A stretch of 64,000 nucleotides of DNA, from positions 968,501 through 1,032,500 of the forward strand of contig NZ_JAHRWL010000001.1 in the NCBI RefSeq assembly GCF_019104745.1. Direction: 5' to 3'. Shown in pieces: positions 37,172 through 46,567 of the stretch. The notes under the pieces were generated by a model. That model ran no database searches. It was not told the DNA's origin and was given only the letters and a program-made list of their open reading frames with translations. How positions within the stretch are numbered: the first letter of the stretch is position 1; the number at the start of each line of letters is the position of its first letter. The translations under genes were made by a program, and so were the position numbers. Source of the stretch: Thalassococcus arenae. GTDB taxonomy: Bacteria > Pseudomonadota > Alphaproteobacteria > Rhodobacterales > Rhodobacteraceae.

Positions 37172-38938
37172 ATGACACTGGAAATCGCCATCGTCCTCGG
37201 GGTGCTGTTATGCGCCGTGATACTGATCGCTAGCGAAGTTCTTTCGATCGACCTGGTCGCCGTTCTGATGATCGTCGTCATGGTGGCGGCCGGTATCCTG
37301 TCGCCCGAACAGGCGTTTTCGGGATTTGCAAGCGATGTCGTCGTCGCCCTGGCCGCGATCTTCGTCATCGCGGGAACGATCGCGCGCGCGGGACTGACCG
37401 AGTCCATTGCGGTAGCGATGCTGGCAGGCAGCCGCGGCAGTGAACGCGCCGGGCTTGGTCTGGTCATGGCTGTTTCGGTGGGCTTATCCACGGTGTTCAG
37501 CAATACCAGCACGGCCTCGGTGCTGACGCCGGTCGTTCTGAGCTATGCACGGCGGGCGGGTCTGGGCGCCGGGCGCTTGCTGATGCCGATGGCCTTCGCG
37601 TCGATGATGGGGGGCACGATGACCCTGATCGGGACATCGACCAACCTGTCGGCAAGCGGCATGGTAACCGCGCTTGGCATGGCGCCCTTCGCGTTTTTCG
37701 AGTTCACGGCCATAGGGGCCATCCTGGCTGTGGCCGGTCTGCTTTTCATGATCGGACCGGGCCGCTTGCTGGTTCCCGATCGACGCCCGCCGGATCTTGT
37801 CGCGGATTACGGCGTAACGGACTACCTCACCGAAATCGAAATCGCCCCCGGGTCATCCGTGGCCGGTTTGGATGTGGCCGGGTTGGAACTTGAACGGGCG
37901 GCAATAGAGCCACTTGCGATCCTGAGGCAGGGAACGCGCTTGTCGGCCAACCCGTTGCGCATCGTGTTGCCCGGCGACCGAATGATCGTGACGGGGGGCC
38001 TCGACGCATTGTTGCGGCTACGGCAGGACAAGCGTTTCGCATTGGTTCCCGAAGGCGAAACCGCGGCCGATACGGCGCGATCCGACCTGGTCGGACTGGC
38101 CGAGGCCGTGGTGCTTCCACAGTCGCTACTGGTCGGCCGCCGGCTGGGCGGCACGGCGTTTTTCAGACGGCGGCGGTTGAAGGTCCTGGGCCTGCACCGG
38201 GCCGGCAGCCCGTTTGCCACCCGTCTCGACAACATGACCCTGCGGGTGGGCGACGTTCTGCTGTTGCAGGGTGCTACCGACGATCTCGAATCGCTGAAAG
38301 GCAACCCCGATCTTCGCGGGCTTGCCGAAGTCGACCCGCTGCCGCCGTCGAAACCGGCCGGACTGGCCGCACTCGGGCTGTTGACGGCGGCGGTCGGCTG
38401 CGCGGTCGCGGGGCTTGTGCCGCTGCCCATAGGCTTGTTGGGTGTGGTCGCCATTCTCGGTGTCTTCGGCATCACGCCGCTTCACGAAGCCTATCGCATG
38501 ATCGACTGGCGCCTTCTGGTGACGGTCGCAGGCATGACGGCATTCGGGCTGGCGATGTACCAGACCGGAGCCGCCGATTTCCTTGCCGTGGCGATCTTGC
38601 GCGTCTCGGTTCCGTTCGGCGTGCCCGCTGGTCTGTTCGTTCTCGGCCTGCTGACCGTGCTTTTGACGCAGCCGATGTCGAACGCCGCCGCCGCAATCAC
38701 GATGCTCCCGGTGGCGGTGGCGTCGGCCGACCTGATGCAGATCGACCCACGCCCTGCAGTGGTGCTGGTCACGTTGTCGGCGTCGTTGTCCTTTGTGGCG
38801 CCACTGGAACCCGCCTTGTTGATTGTCTACGGCCCCGGCCGCTACCGTTTCGTGGATTTCATCCGTGCCGGCGGTCCACTAACCTTGGTTACCTTGGGTC
38901 TGCTCGTCGTGCTTGTACCGCGCTTCTGGCCGCTGTAG
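37172..38938 (+). CDS. SLC13-family (DASS/CitT-like) anion transporter with two RCK_C (TrkA-C) domains
   Basis: 588 residues. Twelve or so TM helices in two inverted halves, each with a substrate/Na+ motif (VFSNTSTASVLTPVVL and TQPMSNAAAAITMLPV). Between the halves, about 210-385, are two TrkA-C/RCK_C regulatory domains (EIEIAPGSSVAGLDVAGLEL; RRLKVLGLHRAGSPFATRL). It probably moves a dicarboxylate, sulfate or similar anion with Na+. Given the sulfonate genes 20 kb away sulfate/sulfite is conceivable but not shown. Divergent from ppsA. Confidence 0.9.
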   Translation: MTLEIAIVLGVLLCAVILIASEVLSIDLVAVLMIVVMVAAGILSPEQAFSGFASDVVVALAAIFVIAGTIARAGLTESIAVAMLAGSRGSERAGLGLVMAVSVGLSTVFSNTSTASVLTPVVLSYARRAGLGAGRLLMPMAFASMMGGTMTLIGTSTNLSASGMVTALGMAPFAFFEFTAIGAILAVAGLLFMIGPGRLLVPDRRPPDLVADYGVTDYLTEIEIAPGSSVAGLDVAGLELERAAIEPLAILRQGTRLSANPLRIVLPGDRMIVTGGLDALLRLRQDKRFALVPEGETAADTARSDLVGLAEAVVLPQSLLVGRRLGGTAFFRRRRLKVLGLHRAGSPFATRLDNMTLRVGDVLLLQGATDDLESLKGNPDLRGLAEVDPLPPSKPAGLAALGLLTAAVGCAVAGLVPLPIGLLGVVAILGVFGITPLHEAYRMIDWRLLVTVAGMTAFGLAMYQTGAADFLAVAILRVSVPFGVPAGLFVLGLLTVLLTQPMSNAAAAITMLPVAVASADLMQIDPRPAVVLVTLSASLSFVAPLEPALLIVYGPGRYRFVDFIRAGGPLTLVTLGLLVVLVPRFWPL

Positions 38939-38987
38939 CCCGACAAGGGTGTGCGGTCTGTCTGCCATCGCGACGACATTGGAACGA

Positions 38988-39004
38988 CCCTGCCCTTTGC
39001 AGGG
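38988..39004 (+). terminator. Possible hairpin terminator after the SLC13 gene
   Basis: ccctgc-N5-gcaggg, a 6-bp GC stem 50 bases after the transporter stop, without a T-tract. Weak candidate. It lies directly before the att-like repeat at 39022. Confidence 0.3.
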
Positions 39005-39021
39005 GCCGCGTGTAACGACCC

Positions 39022-39061
39022 TTGCGGGGGTTGGATATCTGAACTGACGACCTTCAGGTTA
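39022..39061. repeat. att-like imperfect copy of the tRNA-fMet 3' half (left end of island)
   Basis: Same orientation as the tRNA gene at 58580-58656. It shares ttgcggggg (39022-39030 with 58583-58591) and the exact 15-mer acgaccttcaggtta (39047-39061 with 58606-58620), with partly matching sequence (ggat, tgaac) between. Expected for the distal attachment site of an element integrated at the 3' end of tRNA-fMet. Prophage sequence starts directly to its right. Confidence 0.72.
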
Positions 39062-39377
39062 CGCCCGCCTGCGCCTCACCGAACCCGGCCCCGGCGCGAT
39101 CAACTTCCCCCGCCGCCTCGACGTCGACTACTTCCGCCAGCTGACCGCCGAGCGCGTCGTCACCCGCTTGGAGCGCGGCCGTCCCATCCGCTCATGGCAG
39201 CCCAAGCGCGACGGCGAACGCAACGAGGCGCTCGACACCTTCGTCTACGCCCACGCCGCGCTGCACGGCCTGATCAGCATGGGGCTCAGGCTGAACGAGG
39301 AGGTGGAGGGGGTCGGCCCGGCGATGACTTCGTTGAGCAAGTCGAATTGGGTGATCCGCTCAACGTGGATGGCGTAG
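39048..39377 (+). pseudogene. Phage terminase large subunit (GpA family), C-terminal remnant
   Basis: Open in this frame from the stop at 39045, with no proper start. The translation contains YARLRLTEPGPGAINFP, YFRQLTAERV and RNEALDTFVYAHAALHGL, the C-terminal nuclease-domain end of GpA-type terminases. About 100 residues remain of a protein of about 600. The homology begins exactly at the att-like repeat, so the gene was cut by the integration or deletion event. The last 20 codons do not look like terminase. Confidence 0.8.
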
Positions 39378-39378
39378 A

Positions 39379-41808
39379 TCAACGGCCATGACACTTCTTG
39401 TATTTTAGACCACTGCCGCAGGGGCACGGATCGTTCCGCCCCAGCTTTCTGGCCTTGGTAGCTGGGACAGGTTTATTTGGCTGGTTCGAATTCAAGACCC
39501 GCGTACGTTGGGACATTCGCGTCGCGTCTTCGTAAATGTGATCGTTTGCTGATGTTCTGGTCGTTGGTATGCGGACCGGGAAAGGCCGAGCCGCGCGGAA
39601 TGCTCCATCCGAGTTAACTTCCACCAAGACGCCGATGACGTCAGGCACTTTGGCGACCAAGGCGGCCGCACTGGCCTTGTCGTTCACCCCAGCCCAATCA
39701 ATTTCTTGGTCGTGCCGCTGAAGCCAGATGAAGAGCGGCTCATCATCCCCGGATAGCATAAAGTAACGAGTCGGATGCAGGCTCAAGGTTTGGCGAAGGT
39801 CGGACAGCATCTTGGCCAGATTACTCCGGCCTTCCTCTCCAAGGTTGCGGATGCGGCTCTCCGCTGAAAGCCACCCACGCGCTCGGGTGGCGTTGAGCGC
39901 CCCGAGCAGCCTCAGCACCTCGTCCGGGAATGCCTGCGTCGGAAATGGACTGCTTTCCCAGTCTTCACCTTCGAAGCACCTGTCGACGATATCGCTCATG
40001 CCGTCCCAGATGACCATGGTCGCGTTGCCGCCACGCAGCTGATCGGCAATGTCCAGATCGAAGCGGTTCTTCTTCAGGTACGCGCCGAGATGGTCGAACT
40101 CGTCAAACAGATGAGCCCGCCGCATCCCCGCCACGGCCTGTCGCACCTCCATGTAGTGAGCAAACTCGCCGGGGGTCGGCAAAAATCGCTTGAGGACAAA
40201 TAGGTCATCAATGGATAGTGAAACGAAGGGGTGCTTTCCAAGGAGCGGCTTAATCTCTGCGAGTTCCTTGCAGTATGTGGAAAATGGTGAGAACGACTCG
40301 ACCGTTAGCCCAATCGGCACCATCACGCGGTAATCGGAGCGGCGGAGACGGCCGCATTCTTCATGTTTTCCGTCAGCCAAGCGATAGAGCGGCACTTCGT
40401 CAGCCGAGTTAAGATAGTTGAAGAACCGTTCACACTGCTTGTAGGCCTTGATCACTAGATCCTGCACCGACTGCGCATGGCGTGCGAAATCAAGCGCTGG
40501 CGACGCGATTGTGGCAGCGGCGCCAGCCTTGGCCTCAACAAGAAACAATACGTCATCTATGAGGATGAGAGTATCATTTTCGGCCCACTGCTTGGTGGCT
40601 GGGTCCCTATAGTAGACTTCTTGGAAAAGCGCTGCGTTCGGAAGTTGGCTTGAGAGAATATTGGCAAACGCAGCTTCGCTCATCGTTTTCTGCCGATCCT
40701 TGAAGGTCTTCGCGTAATCCGGCCTCCGCTTCAGAAGATTGAAGAGAAGCGCGCGATACCCAGCGTCGCGAGCAAAGCACGGGTCGATGGCGTAATAGTC
40801 TTCCCCTAGCTGAATTAGTGGTTTCTTCCGAGCAGGCAGTGTCCGGTAAGGCGTTCCCGCATAATCACCCGGAGCGAAGAAATCTGTTTCTTCTCCACGC
40901 CGAAACGCCAAGTCCGCTAACAGCGCCGGCGGCAGCATCGTGTGACGGCTCACGTTGGCAATGCCACCTCGAAACATATCATCCATCGCCCGCCTTGTGG
41001 CCTGCGCCTGTTCCGCATTTGCCGCAAGCCAGGCCTCCATAGCTTTTTCTTCAGGCCCATCAAATGATGCCGCAAAAGCCTGCACCGCATCAAAGTGCCT
41101 CTTCATGTCCGTAATGGCATCGGCATGGCCGGAACGCGCGGAGTCTGCCATTGCCTGGAATCCTGCCGCGATGTCGGCTGCACCAATACCGTATACTTCA
41201 GTCAGCATATCATTGTGAGGTGCTAGAACGTATCTATAGAACTCTCCCTCCAAGACCTGGTAGCGGTTCCCGCGCAAGAGAACCCAATTCGATTTAGCGC
41301 GGAACTCAATATCAGCGGTATCTGGGCCGAACACTCCGGTCTTCTTGTCCGCTGATGAAGCCATGGCGAAAAACATGGCCTGCTCTCGCAGTTGACGGCT
41401 CAGCTCAAAGAGCTCAGTGCATTGGGCTTCGTCAAAGGACACGTCCTCCGGGGCGACGTCCGACGCCAGCACGGCATGCACGTACTCCAGCAAGAACTGA
41501 TTATCGCCGATGAGGTCGTCGTGGCCCTCCGCTGCACCGTTCTCTTCGGCGGCGCTTTGGACTGCCATCGCCTTCATCATGTACTTAGCATAAATATAGC
41601 CGAGCAGGTCATGCGCAGGCATCGTGACAATCAGCGCGCGCATGCGTGCGGCCGTGGCTTCCATCTCCTTCAGCAGAGAAGTTGCAGCTTCTTTCCGTTT
41701 TTCTTCGTCAATCAATTTACTCACCGAGACTTTTTCGCCTTCTGGGGCACCTTGGTAGAGAGACTTTGACCGGACCGTGGCTTCGCATGCTACACCATTA
41801 TTCTGCAA
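39379..41808 (-). CDS. Large SEC-C-motif protein with PD-(D/E)XK-like core; candidate defence gene
   Basis: 809 residues. Residues 400-430 contain NDTLILIDDVLFLVEAKAGA: Asp412, Glu425 and Lys427 give the D-x(n)-E-x-K pattern of PD-(D/E)XK/NERD-like nucleases. The last 20 residues are a SEC-C zinc motif (NDPCPCGSGLKYKKCHG). Helical N-terminal 300 residues without a recognised domain. Start uncertain: TTG 41808 sits 3 bases after ggagg; GTG 41724 is the alternative. Lower GC than its neighbours. It lies on the opposite strand between terminase stub and portal gene, i.e. as cargo in a phage head module. Nuclease activity and defence role are inferred. Confidence 0.85.
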   Translation of the reverse strand: MQNNGVACEATVRSKSLYQGAPEGEKVSVSKLIDEEKRKEAATSLLKEMEATAARMRALIVTMPAHDLLGYIYAKYMMKAMAVQSAAEENGAAEGHDDLIGDNQFLLEYVHAVLASDVAPEDVSFDEAQCTELFELSRQLREQAMFFAMASSADKKTGVFGPDTADIEFRAKSNWVLLRGNRYQVLEGEFYRYVLAPHNDMLTEVYGIGAADIAAGFQAMADSARSGHADAITDMKRHFDAVQAFAASFDGPEEKAMEAWLAANAEQAQATRRAMDDMFRGGIANVSRHTMLPPALLADLAFRRGEETDFFAPGDYAGTPYRTLPARKKPLIQLGEDYYAIDPCFARDAGYRALLFNLLKRRPDYAKTFKDRQKTMSEAAFANILSSQLPNAALFQEVYYRDPATKQWAENDTLILIDDVLFLVEAKAGAAATIASPALDFARHAQSVQDLVIKAYKQCERFFNYLNSADEVPLYRLADGKHEECGRLRRSDYRVMVPIGLTVESFSPFSTYCKELAEIKPLLGKHPFVSLSIDDLFVLKRFLPTPGEFAHYMEVRQAVAGMRRAHLFDEFDHLGAYLKKNRFDLDIADQLRGGNATMVIWDGMSDIVDRCFEGEDWESSPFPTQAFPDEVLRLLGALNATRARGWLSAESRIRNLGEEGRSNLAKMLSDLRQTLSLHPTRYFMLSGDDEPLFIWLQRHDQEIDWAGVNDKASAAALVAKVPDVIGVLVEVNSDGAFRAARPFPVRIPTTRTSANDHIYEDATRMSQRTRVLNSNQPNKPVPATKARKLGRNDPCPCGSGLKYKKCHGR

Positions 41809-41973
41809 TGACCTCCCAACCCACTAAATGAGATCCGAGACTATCACATTTGCACGCAGGCACTTGCATCGGTTCCTCAGTTGGAGAACGGTGGCAGGGA
41901 TGCTCGTAGCAAGAAGGCACTTCCCAAACATTCCCAATAGCTTGAGGATACGTTTCGGGCGATTCTGTCGCCC

Positions 41974-43386
41974 ATGCGGACCTTCCTCCATCGCCTTCTC
42001 GGCCTCGCGCGCGCTCGCGGCTTCGACGCTGCGGGTGGCGGGCGGCGTTGGGAGGGGGCGCGGACAGTCGACGGGCTGAACGCGGCGATCCTCTCGGGGG
42101 CAACCACGGCGGCGCGGAGGGCTGGGTGGTATGCGCGGAACAACCCGTGGGTCGCGGCGGCGGTCGACAGCCTGGTCAGCAATGTCGTCGGCGCCGGGAT
42201 CAAGCCGCAGTCCACCCATCCCGACCGCGCCGTGCGCGAACGGCTGCAAGCGCTCTGGCTGCGCTTGACCGATCACGCCGCCCCGGACGGGCTCGCGGAT
42301 TTCTACGGGCTGCAGGCCATAGCCTTGCGCGCAATGGTCGAGAGCGGCGAGAGTTTCGCCCGGCTGCGCGTGGCGAGCGACGCCAGCACCATCCCCCTCC
42401 ACCTCGAGCTTCTGGATCGCGACCAGGTTCCCATGGACCTGCACCGCGAGATCGGCGGCGGGGCGCGGATCCGCGCGGGCATCGAATTCGATGCCGCCGG
42501 TCGCCGGGTCGCCTACCGGGTCTTGTCCTCCCGCCAGGGCGACCCTCTCGGGTCTCTCCGCACGGACCCGCTCCGCGTCCCCGCCGCCGATTGCCTGCAC
42601 CTGTTCAAGCCGCTCGCTGCGGGCCAGCTGCGCGGGATCACCTGGCTCGCGCCGGTGCTGCTGCGGCTGCACGAGCTCGACCAGTTCGAGGACGCCGCGC
42701 TGGTGAAGGCCAAGGTCGCGGCGTTGTTCACCGGCTTCATCACCGATCCCGACGGCACGGCGGGCGGGCTGTCGGGCACCAACACCGGCGGCGCGCTGAC
42801 CATGGGCATGGAACCCGGCAGCCTGATCCCGTTGCCGCCCGGCACCGACATCCGTTTCTCCAACCCGACCGAGAATAACGCCTACGCGCCCTTCGTGAAG
42901 AACCATCTCCGCGCCGTGGCGGCGGGGCTCGGCCTGCCCTACGAGCTGCTCTCGGGCGATCTGGAGGGCGTCACCTATTCCTCGATCCGCGCCGGGCTCA
43001 TCGAGTTCCGCCGCCGGGTCGAGCAGCTGCAGCACAACGTGGTCGTCCACCTGTTCTGCCGTCCGGTCTGGGAGCGGTTCGTGCGGCTGGCGGTGCTGAC
43101 CGGCGAGCTGCCTGCGCGGGACTTCGACCGGAACCCGGATGCCTATCTCGGCTGCGAATGGCTGCCGCCGAAGTTCGACTACGTCGATCCGATGAAGGAC
43201 GTGCAGGCGGAGATCATGGCGATCGGAGCGGGGCTCAAGAGCCGGTCCCAGGCGATCGCCGAGCGCGGCTACGACGCCGAGCAGGTGGACGCCGAGATCG
43301 CCGCCGACCGCGAGCATGCGGAGGGGCTTGGGCTCGCCTTAGGTCAGACGACGGCGGCGCAGCAGAAGGAGAGCGCCGATGGCTGA
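41974..43386 (+). CDS. Phage portal protein (lambda gpB family)
   Basis: 470 residues. Lambda-type portal wording: ARRAGWYARNNPWVAAAVDSL at the N-terminus, GLQAIALRAMVESGESFARL, LELLDRDQVP, and YSSIRAGLIEFRRRVEQLQHN near residue 330-350. It forms the dodecameric vertex through which DNA is packed. Overlaps the capsid gene by 8 bases. With no complete terminase or tail genes nearby it is part of a defective prophage. Confidence 0.92.
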   Translation: MRTFLHRLLGLARARGFDAAGGGRRWEGARTVDGLNAAILSGATTAARRAGWYARNNPWVAAAVDSLVSNVVGAGIKPQSTHPDRAVRERLQALWLRLTDHAAPDGLADFYGLQAIALRAMVESGESFARLRVASDASTIPLHLELLDRDQVPMDLHREIGGGARIRAGIEFDAAGRRVAYRVLSSRQGDPLGSLRTDPLRVPAADCLHLFKPLAAGQLRGITWLAPVLLRLHELDQFEDAALVKAKVAALFTGFITDPDGTAGGLSGTNTGGALTMGMEPGSLIPLPPGTDIRFSNPTENNAYAPFVKNHLRAVAAGLGLPYELLSGDLEGVTYSSIRAGLIEFRRRVEQLQHNVVVHLFCRPVWERFVRLAVLTGELPARDFDRNPDAYLGCEWLPPKFDYVDPMKDVQAEIMAIGAGLKSRSQAIAERGYDAEQVDAEIAADREHAEGLGLALGQTTAAQQKESADG

Positions 43387-45235
43387 CACAGCGACCACCC
43401 CGGCACCGACGCGCTCAAACGTCGGGAATGACAACGTTTGCCTTCTGACCCGCCGCGCGACGCTAGCGCCCGCGACCGCCGATCCGGAGGCCCGCACTGT
43501 CGAGGTGGTGTGGTCCACCGGCGCCCCGGTGCGCCGCCGCGACATGGCGGGCCAATACATCGAGCGGCTCAGCCTCGCGCCCGAAGCCATCGACCTGTCG
43601 CGCCTCGAAGGTGCCAGCGTGCTGGACGCGCATCGCCAGACCGCCGTCCGCGACGTGCTGGACTCGGTTCGCAACGCCGCCGTCGATGGCAAGCGCGGCA
43701 CGGCGCTCATCCAGTTCTCGGCACGCCCAGAGGTGGATCCGGTCTGGCAGGACGTGCTGGCGGGCATCCTCCGACATGTCTCGGTCGGCTACTCGGTCGA
43801 GGACTGGGCCGAGACCACCGAGAACGGCGCGCGCGTGCTGACTGCCGTGCACTGGACACCCCACGAGATTTCCCTGGTGCCGACGCTCGCCGACCCAGGC
43901 GACCACATTCGCATGGAGATAGAGATGACCGAGACGACCACCCGAGAGGCCGCCGACACGGCGCCCACCACCGAGACCCGCGCCGAAGCCAATGCCGAGA
44001 TTCGCTCCATCGCCCGCGTCGCCGGGCTTGACCAGTCCTGGATCGACGGCCAGATCGACGGCGGCGCCGATCCCGACACCGCCCGCCGTGCGGCCTTCGA
44101 GGCGCTGGCGAAGCGATCCGCGCCCACGATCCGCACCGAACAGGTTCGTGTCGAGATGGGCGAGAGCCAGGACGATCCCGCCCTGCGCGCCCGCCAGATG
44201 GGCGAGGCGCTCTACGCCCGCATCAACCCGCGCCACGCGCTTTCCGAACCTGCGCGGCGCTATGCCTATTCGACCCCGGTCGACATGGCGAAGGAACTGC
44301 TGACGCTCCGCGGCGAGTCCACCATGGCGCTGTCGCCCGCGAGCCTCGTGACGCGCGCCCTGCACACGACATCCGACTTCCCGATCATGCTTGGAGACAC
44401 GGTGGGCCGCGTCCTGCGCGACGCCTACCAGGCCGCGCCCTCGGGCATCCGCCGCCTCGGCCGCCAGACCACGGCGCGGGACTTCCGCGCGGTGAACAAG
44501 ACCATGCTGGGCGAGGCGCCACTGCTGGAGAAGCTGAACGAGCACGGCGAGATCAAGGCCGGCACAATGGCCGAGGCGCGGGAGGCCTACAAGGTCGAGA
44601 CCTGGGCGCGGAAGATCGGCATCACAACGCAGGTGCTGGTGAACGACGACCTCGGCGCCTTCTCGGACCTCGCCCGCCGCATGGGACAGGCCGCGGCCGA
44701 GACCGAAGCACCGATCCTCGTGACCCTCCTCGAGGCGGGCAGCGGCAACGGCCCGACGATGTCGGACGGCAAGACGCTGTTCCATGCCGACCATGGCAAC
44801 AAGGCGGGCACCGGGGCGGCGATCTCCGACGCGACCCTCTCAGCCGCGCGGCTCGCGCTCAGGACCCAGAAGGGCATTGAGGACCGGACGATCCGCGTCA
44901 CGCCCTGCAACCTGCTGGTCCCGCCCGCGCTGGAGACCACCGCCGAGAAGTGGCTGGCCAGCATCGCACCCGCGACGGCGGCCGACGTGAACTCGTTCTC
45001 CGGGTCGCTGTCGCTGGTGATCGAGCCACGCCTGTCCAGCACCACCCGCTGGTATGTCACCGTCGACCCCGGCGAGATCGACGGGCTGGAGTTCGCCTAT
45101 CTCTCGGGCGCCGAGGGCCCGCAGGTCGAGAGCCGCTCGGGCTGGGACGTGGACGGCGTGGAGATCCGGGTGATCCTCGATTTCGGCGCGGGCTTCATCG
45201 ACCATCGGGGCTGGTTCATGAATGCGGGCGCGTGA
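43379..45235 (+). CDS. Phage prohead protease-major capsid fusion protein
   Basis: 618 residues. The first 190 residues read as a prohead protease of the S78 type (VLDAHRQTAVRDVLDSV with the His, then HVSVGYSVEDW with the Ser, HEISLVPTLADPG). After a linker rich in Thr/Glu/Ala (about 180-215) the rest is a Mu gpT-like major capsid protein (KIGITTQVLVNDDLGAFSDL, SDGKTLFHADHGN, GVEIRVILDFGAGFIDHRG). Such one-chain protease-capsid proteins are known in Rhodobacterales prophages. Self-cleavage would release the capsid part. Confidence 0.9.
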   Translation: MADTATTPAPTRSNVGNDNVCLLTRRATLAPATADPEARTVEVVWSTGAPVRRRDMAGQYIERLSLAPEAIDLSRLEGASVLDAHRQTAVRDVLDSVRNAAVDGKRGTALIQFSARPEVDPVWQDVLAGILRHVSVGYSVEDWAETTENGARVLTAVHWTPHEISLVPTLADPGDHIRMEIEMTETTTREAADTAPTTETRAEANAEIRSIARVAGLDQSWIDGQIDGGADPDTARRAAFEALAKRSAPTIRTEQVRVEMGESQDDPALRARQMGEALYARINPRHALSEPARRYAYSTPVDMAKELLTLRGESTMALSPASLVTRALHTTSDFPIMLGDTVGRVLRDAYQAAPSGIRRLGRQTTARDFRAVNKTMLGEAPLLEKLNEHGEIKAGTMAEAREAYKVETWARKIGITTQVLVNDDLGAFSDLARRMGQAAAETEAPILVTLLEAGSGNGPTMSDGKTLFHADHGNKAGTGAAISDATLSAARLALRTQKGIEDRTIRVTPCNLLVPPALETTAEKWLASIAPATAADVNSFSGSLSLVIEPRLSSTTRWYVTVDPGEIDGLEFAYLSGAEGPQVESRSGWDVDGVEIRVILDFGAGFIDHRGWFMNAGA

Positions 45236-45447
45236 GCGTGGCCGACCTCGCCCAACTCACCGCCTGGCGGGACGCCCTGATGGCCGCGCGCTACCGGGGC
45301 GTCCGAACCGCCGAATACGACGGCAAGCGCGTCACCTACGCGAGCGACGACGAGATGGCCGCCGCGCTCGCGGACCTTAACCGGCAGATCGCAGGGGCGA
45401 CCGAGCGCATCTCGGTCGTCCGCATCCAATCCTCGAAAGGGCTCTGA
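45232..45447 (+). CDS. Phage head-tail joining protein (gpW-like)
   Basis: 71 residues, start GTG 45232 overlapping the capsid stop (GTGA). MSVADLAQLTAWRDAL followed by RTAEYDGKRVTYASDDEM matches the two-helix/one-hairpin pattern of lambda gpW, including the basic hairpin. It would sit between portal and tail. In lambda gpW precedes the portal gene; here it follows the capsid gene. Confidence 0.8.
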   Translation: MSVADLAQLTAWRDALMAARYRGVRTAEYDGKRVTYASDDEMAAALADLNRQIAGATERISVVRIQSSKGL

Positions 45448-45448
45448 G

Positions 45449-45791
45449 ATGAAGAACTACCTCCAGAACGTCCATATCGTCCGTGTCACCACGCCCGCAG
45501 GCGGCATCGCCTCGGGCGACGCGCTGATCGTGGGCAGCATCTTCGGCATCGCCGCCTATTCCTCGGCCGAGGGCGACCCGGTCGAGCTCTCCACCACCGG
45601 CGTGTTCCAGCTGCCAAAAGTCAGCGCGGCGGTCCTCACCCTTGGCGCGCGTGGCGTGGGACAACATGGCGAAGGAAGTCACCACCCCGGCTGCGGGAAG
45701 CTTCCCCATCGGCGTCGCGGTCGAGGCGGCCGGGAACGGCGTCACCAGCGTCGCTGCGCGGCTGGATGGGATCGCGACGGCGGCGGCGTAG
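45449..45791 (+). pseudogene. DUF2190-type capsid decoration protein, frameshifted
   Basis: The first frame reads MKNYLQNVHIVRVTTPAGGI to LPKVSAAVLTLGA (about 65 residues), the typical DUF2190 start. Near 45645-45656 the homology moves to the next frame (+1), giving VAWDNMAKEVTTPAAGSFPI, GVAVEAAGNGVTSVAARLDG and a stop at 45789-45791. A single indel explains it; a sequencing error or true decay cannot be told apart. Last recognisable phage structural gene; tail genes are absent. Confidence 0.82.
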
Positions 45792-45794
45792 TGG

Positions 45795-46559
45795 TCAGTA
45801 GATGGTGTTCTCCTGCGTCCACGCGTCACCGTCGAAAGAAGCGAAGATTGCTGCATCGAGGACGCAGGGGAAGACGTCGCTCGCGGCGCACAGTGCCTGA
45901 ATGCCATCGAGCACGAACTCGTAGTATCCGGTGTCTGCCAGCGCGGTCGCTGTCAAAGTAACGGGGAAGCCAAAGTCGTTCAGCCATTTCGTTATGCGGC
46001 TATCGATGGGGATTTCGTATCTGGTCAATCCCAGCGATTGAAGCAGGTTTCTCGACTGCTTCGGACCAAAGCCGTGCAGCAATTTCTGGAGAAAGCGGGC
46101 GACTTCGCGCTCCTCTCCTGCTTTGGAAGGGGACCCAAGAGCATTCACCTTTTTCAGTGTGGTGGACCAACACAGGTCTGCGTTCAGCTTGTCGAGATTC
46201 TTGGACAAGTCTTCGGCGATCTTGTCGCGAAAGCGGATACCGCCATGGGCGCGGAGCGTAGACGAGATCAGATCGCGCCTCGCATCTCCGTCGATTTCGC
46301 GGCCAACACCCTCATACGAAAGGGGGAACGGAATCGTGCGAAGGAATCTTGCCACAGCGCTGTCAGGACCAGACCGTTGAACGGATGTCATGCGCATGCC
46401 GACCATCTGCTTCCAGAACTCGGAGCGATCAACGGTTGGCTTGGCTGCAGCGAGGTTTCTCGCCACCCGCACTCGCACAAAAGGATTAGCGGCATGGGAA
46501 TCGACGAAACTCTTGACACGAGCGATGTCAGCGGGGTCGACCTTCCATTCGAACTGCAT
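45795..46559 (-). CDS. Helix-hairpin-helix DNA glycosylase-like protein (OGG/AGOG-type)
   Basis: 254 residues from ATG 46559, 8 bases after the upstream nuclease gene stop. Residues 160-190 read LLHGFGPKQSRNLLQSLGL then EIPIDSRITKWL: a HhH-GPD motif with catalytic Lys167 and Asp186, 19 residues apart as in OGG1-type glycosylase/lyases. The N-terminal 150 residues are not familiar (MQFEWKVDPADIARVKSFVD). It may excise a modified or damaged base and nick the DNA. Forms a two-gene operon with a NucS-like nuclease inside a prophage remnant, which suggests phage-DNA targeting rather than housekeeping repair; that part is inference. Confidence 0.82.
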   Translation of the reverse strand: MQFEWKVDPADIARVKSFVDSHAANPFVRVRVARNLAAAKPTVDRSEFWKQMVGMRMTSVQRSGPDSAVARFLRTIPFPLSYEGVGREIDGDARRDLISSTLRAHGGIRFRDKIAEDLSKNLDKLNADLCWSTTLKKVNALGSPSKAGEEREVARFLQKLLHGFGPKQSRNLLQSLGLTRYEIPIDSRITKWLNDFGFPVTLTATALADTGYYEFVLDGIQALCAASDVFPCVLDAAIFASFDGDAWTQENTIY

Positions 46560-46567
46560 GGCCAACT

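Noticed and set aside
34624..37512. Extension of ppsA to a 962-codon frame
   Set aside because: Residues before MSLSDELVLDL are not part of the family, and a good ribosome site precedes ATG 37011.
38951..39391. A 146-codon plus-strand frame over the terminase stub
   Set aside because: Pro/Arg-rich out-of-frame reading. The terminase homology is in a different frame (39048-39377).
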